The position numbers and the translations under genes were made by a program. The notes beneath the pieces are model-generated. The model saw only the letters and a list, made by a program, of their open reading frames with translations. It had not been told where the DNA came from and did not search any database. Positions 7,071 through 10,935 of a DNA stretch of 10,935 nucleotides are shown one piece after another (position 1 is the stretch's first letter; every line of letters starts with the position of its first letter). The stretch is taken from the NCBI GenBank assembly GCA_900552365.1, contig URZP01000048.1, positions 1 to 10,935 on the forward strand, written 5' to 3'. The stretch is from an uncultured Coriobacteriaceae bacterium (GTDB taxonomy: Bacteria; Actinomycetota; Coriobacteriia; Coriobacteriales; Eggerthellaceae).

Positions 7071-7877
7071 CTAGATGTAAAGGATGAACTTGTTTTCGTT
7101 TTTGCGGAAGACCACGAAGCCGATGGCGAAGGTAACGACTGCCATTACGACGCCAAGAGCGAGTTCTCCAAGGCCTGGGACCGTGTTCCACATCATGAAG
7201 TCGCGGAACATGGTGACGTAGTGGTACATGGGGTTCCACTCCATGAGCATACGCATCGTGCCGGACAGCAGGTCGACGGGGTAAAACAGCGGGGTTGCGT
7301 AGGTCCAGGCCGTCAGCACGACGCCCCACAGATGCATGACGTCGCGGAAGAACACCGACAAAGCCGAAATCAGAAGGCCAAGGCCAGCGCTGAAGATGAA
7401 TACGAGCAGGGTGATAAGCGGCACGCCCCACAGCGCATGGATGCTGGGAACGACGCGGAAATACACCATAACGCATGCCACGGCAACCAGGGAAATGGCG
7501 AAATTGACCAGCTCGAACATGGTTTTCTCAAGCGGGAAGACCATCTTTTCGATGCGCACTTTCTTGATGAGCGATTGCGCTTCGATGATGGAGCTCATGG
7601 CTTGCGAGGTGGAACGGTTCATGAAGTCGAACAGGATCTGACCCAAAATAAGGTACAGTGGAAAGTTCTCGATGCTGAATCGGAACATGTATGAGAACAC
7701 GGCAGCAAGAACGCACATCATAAGAAGCGGGTTCAGAACGCTCCAAAGAATGCCAAGCACGCTGCGACGATACTTCAATTTGAAGTCTTTGGTGACCAGC
7801 GACTCAAGAACGAACATGTTGTGTCGGAATTCCGTTGGACGCTTAGTGCGCTGAACAGCGGTTTGATTGTCGGCCAT
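7071..7877 (-). CDS. ABC-2 permease for polysaccharide export (Wzm/TagG-like)
   Basis: A 268-residue integral membrane protein, usual length for Wzm/TagG. A cytoplasmic N-terminus with LVTKDFKLKYRRSVLGILWSV? type sequence (27-47; the KDFKLKYRRS.LG..W pattern) is typical of ABC-2 polysaccharide permeases. About six hydrophobic segments follow (near 45-65, 72-88, 118-140, 148-173, 182-202, 236-257), and PLFYP (196-200) and WNPMYHYV (214-221) are family-typical. It forms the channel for the ATPase encoded 15 bases downstream. The frame is open to 7958, but ATG 7877 is chosen because AAGGGGA stands six bases upstream and the extra 27 residues run through the hairpin and promoter region. It is the first gene of the minus-strand operon. 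Confidence 0.92.
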   Translation of the reverse strand: MADNQTAVQRTKRPTEFRHNMFVLESLVTKDFKLKYRRSVLGILWSVLNPLLMMCVLAAVFSYMFRFSIENFPLYLILGQILFDFMNRSTSQAMSSIIEAQSLIKKVRIEKMVFPLEKTMFELVNFAISLVAVACVMVYFRVVPSIHALWGVPLITLLVFIFSAGLGLLISALSVFFRDVMHLWGVVLTAWTYATPLFYPVDLLSGTMRMLMEWNPMYHYVTMFRDFMMWNTVPGLGELALGVVMAVVTFAIGFVVFRKNENKFILYI

Positions 7878-7895
7878 GCAGCTTCCCCTTGTCAC

Positions 7896-7914
7896 GCCGC
7901 ATATGGCATGCGGC
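7896..7914 (-). promoter_or_regulatory. Hairpin in the leader of the permease gene
   Basis: GCCGCAT (7896-7902) and ATGCGGC (7908-7914) form a perfect 7-bp stem with a 5-base loop, a few bases upstream of the ribosome binding site (7884-7890). If transcription begins near 7929, the hairpin lies in the untranslated leader and could affect translation or stability, or mark a protein site. There is no T-run after it on the minus strand. Confidence 0.4.
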
Positions 7915-7935
7915 TTTATGTGTATAACCTTGCAT

Positions 7936-7964
7936 ATTATATCGGCAATCGTAGCCACGTTTCC
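7936..7964 (-). promoter_or_regulatory. Candidate promoter of the polysaccharide export operon
   Basis: The minus strand carries a perfect TATAAT (7941-7936), about 60 bases before the permease start. The -35 at 17-bp spacing is GGAAAC (7964-7959), a poor match. An alternative pair on the same strand is TTGCCG followed 16 bases later by TATACA, just downstream. The -10 is the best in the window, but the -35 is not convincing. Confidence 0.4.
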
Positions 7965-8177
7965 TATCTAACGAAAATCTACCGTTCTGCGGTGGCTTGC
8001 TGTTTTGGGTGGCGTGTTTCGGCCCGTGTTTTGAGATGAACGTAAAACTGCAGGTCATATATTGCTTTTGCGCTCCAACTGGGGTGTGGGCCCTTTCTTC
8101 TGCATACCCCAGACGGCCTGGATGCCGGTCCCCTTTGCGTGGTCGTTTTGGGACGAAATAGTGTGCATTGCTTGCGT

Positions 8178-8227
8178 TTACCTTGTCCTTAAAGACGTCT
8201 TACATTCGCTTTACAAAGCCTTTCTAG
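8178..8227 (+). promoter_or_regulatory. PhoB/PhoP-box-like array of 11-bp direct repeats
   Basis: Hexamers TTACCT (8178), TTAAAG (8189), TTACAT (8200) and TTACAA (8211), with a weaker TTCTAG (8222), begin exactly 11 bp apart. Direct repeats at 11-bp spacing are the hallmark of PhoB/PhoP binding sites, and TTA/TACA-like units resemble the Gram-positive PhoP half-site. The array lies 120-165 bases before the phosphate transporter gene. A weak -10-like TAGACT follows at 8225-8230, as expected for an activator-dependent promoter. The regulator identity is an inference from spacing, motif and the target gene. Confidence 0.6.
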
Positions 8228-8343
8228 ACTCGATTCCCGTAATGGCAAGAAACCTTTTTGGGGAGGAGCCTTGCCCGGGCCCGGTAAGGGCGAAAGAGGT
8301 GTCGCGCAAACAAAGCGCGCATGTGAAGGGAGAATATAAGCAA

Positions 8344-9504
8344 ATGGATCCAACAACCATGATCGTGGTGTGCCTGGTGATCGCGACGGCGCTCATCTTC
8401 GACTTCACGAACGGGTTTCACGATACGGCGAATGCAATGGCGACCTCCATCGCCACCGGCGCTCTTAAGCTGAAGACCGCCGTTATGGCAGCGGGAACGC
8501 TGAACTTGATCGGCGCGTTCCTTTCCACCGAGGTTGCCAAAACCATCTCAGGTGGCATCATTAACGAGCAGGTTGTGACTATTGCGCCCGCATTCATCCT
8601 TGCTGGTTTGATCGGCGCTATCCTTTGGAACCTCATCACGTGGCTTGTTGGCCTTCCTTCTTCTAGCTCGCATGCGCTGTTCGGCGGCCTGGTTGGTGCT
8701 GTCATCGTCGGCGCCGGCGTTGAGGGCGTTAACTTCGGTGCTGTTTTGACCAAGGTTTTGATTCCCGCCTTGGTTTCGCCGGTTGTTGCGGGCCTGGCGG
8801 CATTTGTTGCCGTGAAGCTTATCTACCGCATTGTGAAGGGCATGAGCGAGTCGCAGGTTGACAACGGCTTCCGTCACGGTCAGACCATCACGGCTTGCCT
8901 GGTTGCCTTGTCTCACGGCACCAACGATGCTCAGAAGACTATGGGCATCATCACGCTTACTCTTATCGCCACCGGCTTCCAGCCATCTGGCACCGGCCCC
9001 GAGCTTTGGGTTGTTGCCATCTGCGGCCTCTCAATTGCTTTGGGCACCTACGTGGGCGGTTGGCGCGTTATCCGCACGTTGGGCAAGGGTCTGACTGAGA
9101 TCAGCACTCCGCAGGGCTTCGCGGCTGAGGCTGCATCAGCTACCACCATTCTTGTTTCCTCGCACTTGGGTTTTGCTCTTTCAACCACGCAGGTTTGCTC
9201 GGGCTCGATCATCGGTACCGGCCTTGGCAAGAAAGGCAACGAAGTCAACTGGGGTGTTGCTGCTCGCATGCTCGTTGCGTGGCTGGTCACTTTCCCATGC
9301 GCCGGCATGATGGGCGCGCTTGCCTGCGCTTTGGCCAAGACAGGCATTTGGGGTACCGCGGCCGTAGTCGTGATTGCCTGCGTTGCCGCCGCCGTCATTT
9401 TCGCGCTGTCCAAGCGTAACCCCGTGAACAGCAAGAACGTCAATGAAGCTAAAACCGTGAAGGTAACCGCCATTCCTACCCCGAGCATGGCTCAGGCCGC
9501 GTAA
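8344..9504 (+). CDS. pit: Low-affinity inorganic phosphate transporter, PiT family
   Basis: A 386-residue integral membrane protein that imports phosphate (as metal-phosphate in bacteria) using the proton gradient. Both PiT signature repeats are present: FDFTNGFHDTANAMATS at 19-35 in the N-terminal half and ALSHGTNDAQKTMGI at 188-202 in the C-terminal half, plus GLPSSSSHALFGG (103-115) and SSHLGFALSTTQVCSGS (272-288). The inverted pseudo-repeat and about ten hydrophobic segments fit the family; the length is on the short side, lacking the long central loop. ATG 8344 is chosen because AAGGGAGA (8326-8333) precedes it and the conserved first helix starts at once. Regulation by phosphate is suggested by the repeat array upstream. 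A small membrane protein follows after 12 bases. Confidence 0.93.
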   Translation: MDPTTMIVVCLVIATALIFDFTNGFHDTANAMATSIATGALKLKTAVMAAGTLNLIGAFLSTEVAKTISGGIINEQVVTIAPAFILAGLIGAILWNLITWLVGLPSSSSHALFGGLVGAVIVGAGVEGVNFGAVLTKVLIPALVSPVVAGLAAFVAVKLIYRIVKGMSESQVDNGFRHGQTITACLVALSHGTNDAQKTMGIITLTLIATGFQPSGTGPELWVVAICGLSIALGTYVGGWRVIRTLGKGLTEISTPQGFAAEAASATTILVSSHLGFALSTTQVCSGSIIGTGLGKKGNEVNWGVAARMLVAWLVTFPCAGMMGALACALAKTGIWGTAAVVVIACVAAAVIFALSKRNPVNSKNVNEAKTVKVTAIPTPSMAQAA

Positions 9505-9516
9505 AGGAGAACCGCG

Positions 9517-9744
9517 ATGATCATCAAGGAAGTCACCTCGTTCGTAACCGTCCTTGTCGTTGCTGTGGGCGTTGCAAGCGCGATCGGCACGCTGTACGCT
9601 TCGGGCTTGCGCCTTTGGGCGTCGGGTGAAACCGACACGCAGGGCGAGCATCTGTCTCGTCGCGTGATGTCTGCTATGTGCTTTGCCTCATGCATTGCTA
9701 TCGTGCTATTTGCCCTGTGGCTTATGATCCCGGCCTTCCATTAA
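9517..9744 (+). CDS. Small two-helix membrane protein cotranscribed with pit
   Basis: A 75-residue protein with two hydrophobic segments (about 8-33 and 49-71) joined by a short polar loop (ASGETDTQGEHLSRR), ending in LWLMIPAFH. No signal peptidase motif or known domain is recognised. It has one of the best ribosome binding sites in the window: AAAGGAGA (9503-9510) overlaps the pit stop and stands six bases before ATG 9517. With 12 bases between the genes and a terminator just after, it is almost surely made together with Pit. A role as a Pit partner or stability factor is an inference from position only. Its place is one often taken by a DUF47/PhoU-like gene beside pit in other bacteria. Confidence 0.75.
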   Translation: MIIKEVTSFVTVLVVAVGVASAIGTLYASGLRLWASGETDTQGEHLSRRVMSAMCFASCIAIVLFALWLMIPAFH

Positions 9745-9786
9745 CGTCTGAAGGGTCTATTGGCCGCCAAACGCATAGAGAACGAT

Positions 9787-9827
9787 GTGAGCCCCGGGCC
9801 GCTATGGCGACTCGGGGCTCGTTGTTT
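9787..9827 (+). terminator. Terminator of the pit operon
   Basis: GAGCCCCG (9789-9796) and CGGGGCTC (9813-9820) form a perfect 8-bp GC-rich stem, extendable by two wobble pairs, with a 16-base loop and the moderately T-rich GTTGTTT downstream. It stands 45 bases after the stop of the small membrane protein. The same hairpin lies beyond the end of the minus-strand DUF4428 gene but has no T-run on that side. Confidence 0.7.
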
Positions 9828-9881
9828 GGCGATGCGCTTGTCTGTGCAGGTGGGAATGCGGAACAGACGGGAGAATATAGG

Positions 9882-10616
9882 TTATGCCCCCAGCGCACCG
9901 CCGCAGTACTCGCAGCGACCATTTCCATCAGGGATAGTCGTGGCGCCGCAGAAGGGGCACGTAACCGCAGTCTTGGGTGCGGCTGCAGCTGCCGCTTGCT
10001 CGCGAACTTCCTCGCGGACATGGGTCAGGGCCTCACGGATCTCCCTTGCCTGACGTTCGGCTTCGTTATATTCCGCCGAGAATTGCTCTTCGATACGCGA
10101 ATCGTTCACCTTGAATGTGATCTCGTCGAAATAGGGCGTGTTCACATGGATGGTAAGGTAGATGTCGTAATCGATGTCGTAGCGCGGTGGGTCGTAGCTT
10201 TGCGACTTGCCTTCCTTATCCTTCCAGTGAAGCTCGGTCCTGCTTTCGCGAACTTCGGTGTCGCAACCGGTGACCTGCGAGAAGTCAAGCACATCGGGGT
10301 TCGCGTCGCGCCAGCGTGAGTTCCTGGTCACCATGAAGCGCGCCGCGTCCTCGTCCAGCAGCACCTTCACGTCGTTGCCTAAGGTTCTGGTTACGTTGAA
10401 GGCCGCCACGCGATCCTTGTTGGCCTCGCGCCAATCAAGCTGGTTGCGGATTTCCTCAACGGTTGAGCTTCTGCGATCGCTGAAATACGGGGAGAGCTTG
10501 CTTGCGCATTCCTTGCAGAGGTTGCCGTCTTCAAGCTTGCGGTTGCCTAGAAGGCCAATCTCGCCGCCGCAGATGTCATAGTTTTTCTTTTCGAACATCT
10601 TGCCGAAGAATCCCAT
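9882..10616 (-). CDS. DUF4428 domain protein with C-terminal zinc ribbon
   Basis: A 244-residue, probably cytosolic protein. Residues 12-60 match the DUF4428 domain (DICGGEIGLLGNRKLEDG, then LCKECASKLSPYFSDRRSST), a small treble-clef-like zinc finger common in Firmicutes and Coriobacteria. The middle (about 70-175) looks like a compact beta-rich PH-like domain (e.g. YDIDYDIYLTIHVNTPYFDEI). A charged helix (178-206) and an Ala-rich linker lead to a C-terminal zinc ribbon, CPFCG (220-224) and CEYCG (235-239). In the first finger the usual CxxC is YDIC: Tyr13 stands where the first cysteine is expected, leaving Cys16, Cys34 and Cys37. AAAGGAG stands eight bases before ATG 10616. Function unknown; protein or nucleic-acid binding is a guess from the fingers. 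Confidence 0.8.
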   Translation of the reverse strand: MGFFGKMFEKKNYDICGGEIGLLGNRKLEDGNLCKECASKLSPYFSDRRSSTVEEIRNQLDWREANKDRVAAFNVTRTLGNDVKVLLDEDAARFMVTRNSRWRDANPDVLDFSQVTGCDTEVRESRTELHWKDKEGKSQSYDPPRYDIDYDIYLTIHVNTPYFDEITFKVNDSRIEEQFSAEYNEAERQAREIREALTHVREEVREQAAAAAAPKTAVTCPFCGATTIPDGNGRCEYCGGALGA

Positions 10617-10644
10617 CGCAATCGCTCCTTTCGTTGACGATTGA

Positions 10645-10669
10645 ATGATTTAGTCGCTGACTGAATCAT
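10645..10669. repeat. 25-bp near-perfect palindrome upstream of the DUF4428 gene
   Basis: Eleven pairs (10645-10655 with 10659-10669, arms ATGATTTAGTC and GACTGAATCAT, one T-G mismatch) surround a 3-base centre. It lies about 29 bases before the DUF4428 start and 69 bases after the end of the LuxR-type gene on the same strand. No T-run follows on either strand, so an operator or a leader hairpin is more likely than a terminator. Confidence 0.5.
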
Positions 10670-10737
10670 GATGGGAAAGGCGACGATTGCGAAGTTCCTT
10701 ACGGCTCAGCAAACCTGATTTCGGAACACCGAATGGC

Positions 10738-10935
10738 TTATTCTTTTGCGGTGTCGCGGCTGTCGTCCATGTTGGGCACGATAAGGCCGCTTGAAACAGC
10801 ATGGACCGCCAGGCGAAGAATATTGTCGTAGCCGGTTTTTGCCAAGATCTCGGAAATGTGGCGCTTGACCGTCCCCTCGCTTAGATAAAGCTCGGCGGCG
10901 ATCTCTTTGCGCGTTTTGGTTTCGCAGACCAAACG
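10738..10935 (-). CDS. LuxR-type transcriptional regulator, C-terminal DNA-binding domain (5' part outside window)
   Basis: The last 65 residues of a gene that enters from the right edge. TRKEIAAELYLSEGTVKRHI followed by SEILAKTGYDN is the classic LuxR/FixJ (GerE) four-helix DNA-binding domain: scaffold helix KEIAAEL, recognition helix SEGTVKRHISEIL. A short tail (GLIVPNMDDSRDTAKE) follows. An in-frame TTG at 10932 falls inside the domain, so it is not the real start; the N-terminal sensor or membrane part is missing from view. Eggerthellaceae carry many LuxR-domain proteins fused to multi-helix membrane domains, and this could be one. Its targets are unknown; the DUF4428 gene lies 121 bases downstream on the same strand. 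Confidence 0.85.
   Translation of the reverse strand, partial: RLVCETKTRKEIAAELYLSEGTVKRHISEILAKTGYDNILRLAVHAVSSGLIVPNMDDSRDTAKE

Larger units (their letters stand above)
7878..8343. other. 466-base divergent spacer between export operon and pit
   Basis: No gene is supported here. The Pit frame is open back to 8062 from a TTG, but that stretch reads like random translation and lacks a ribosome site. The spacer holds, from left to right: the permease leader hairpin and its -10; an AT-rich stretch around 7915-7945; a featureless stretch about 8060-8170; the 11-bp repeat array at 8178-8227; and an imperfect GC-rich hairpin in the probable pit leader (CCTTGCC 8269-8275 with GGTAAGG 8283-8289, one G-T pair). 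Confidence 0.6.

Noticed and set aside
6894..7694. 266-residue plus-strand frame antisense to the ABC genes
   Set aside because: His/Asp/Glu-rich shadow translation; the minus strand carries Walker and permease motifs.
8062..8343. 94-residue extension of Pit from a TTG codon
   Set aside because: PiT proteins begin close to the first signature; this stretch has no ribosome site and contains the regulatory repeat array.
9678..10319. 213-residue plus-strand frame across the pit terminator and antisense to DUF4428
   Set aside because: It runs through the terminator hairpin and has no recognisable domain.

Overview
The window reads like a chromosomal stretch from an actinobacterium of class Coriobacteriia, probably Eggerthellaceae. 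This is an inference from its moderately high GC, the LuxR-type regulator end at the right edge, the DUF4428 zinc-finger protein, and the style of the surface-polysaccharide genes. I see no rRNA, tRNA, CRISPR array, insertion sequence or phage gene.

Left part (1-936): the last codons of an upstream reading frame (3-143, perhaps a truncated esterase) run almost directly into a small stand-alone HD hydrolase of the SpoT/Mesh1 type (145-570, +). That gene converges tail to tail with a DUF2304 membrane protein (577-936, -).

Surface-polysaccharide part (1038-7877): a family 2 glycosyltransferase (1038-1715, -) is followed on the minus strand by the DUF2304 gene. It diverges from a family 4 glycosyltransferase (1891-3066, +). 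Next on the plus strand is a three-domain protein (3188-4948): a winged helix, a LicC-like nucleotidyltransferase and a LicA-like choline kinase. Its promoter region carries a perfect 12-bp inverted repeat, and it ends at a strong terminator (5006-5044). Facing it is a minus-strand operon: an ABC-2 permease (7071-7877), its ATPase (6279-7055), and a family 2 glycosyltransferase (5336-6271) whose conserved tail lies in another frame (5107-5349). Together these genes could build a glycan, export it through an ABC route, and supply CDP-choline (or a similar amino-alcohol donor) to decorate it. No LicB transporter, LicD transferase or polymerisation gene is in view, so the locus is incomplete here.

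Right part (7878-10935): a 466-base divergent spacer separates the export operon from a Pit phosphate transporter (8344-9504, +). The spacer holds four to five TT-rich hexamers in exact 11-bp register, resembling a PhoB/PhoP box. Pit is followed after 12 bases by a 75-residue two-helix membrane protein and then a terminator hairpin. On the minus strand lie a DUF4428/zinc-ribbon protein (9882-10616), whose first expected zinc cysteine is Tyr, and the C-terminal LuxR DNA-binding domain of a regulator cut by the window edge (10738-10935).

The points most worth a second look are the regulator-like LicC-LicA fusion with its inverted repeat, the frame break in the 6271 glycosyltransferase (a CCT-TGA-A context permits a +1 slip), the Pho-box-like array, and the Cys-to-Tyr change in the DUF4428 finger.
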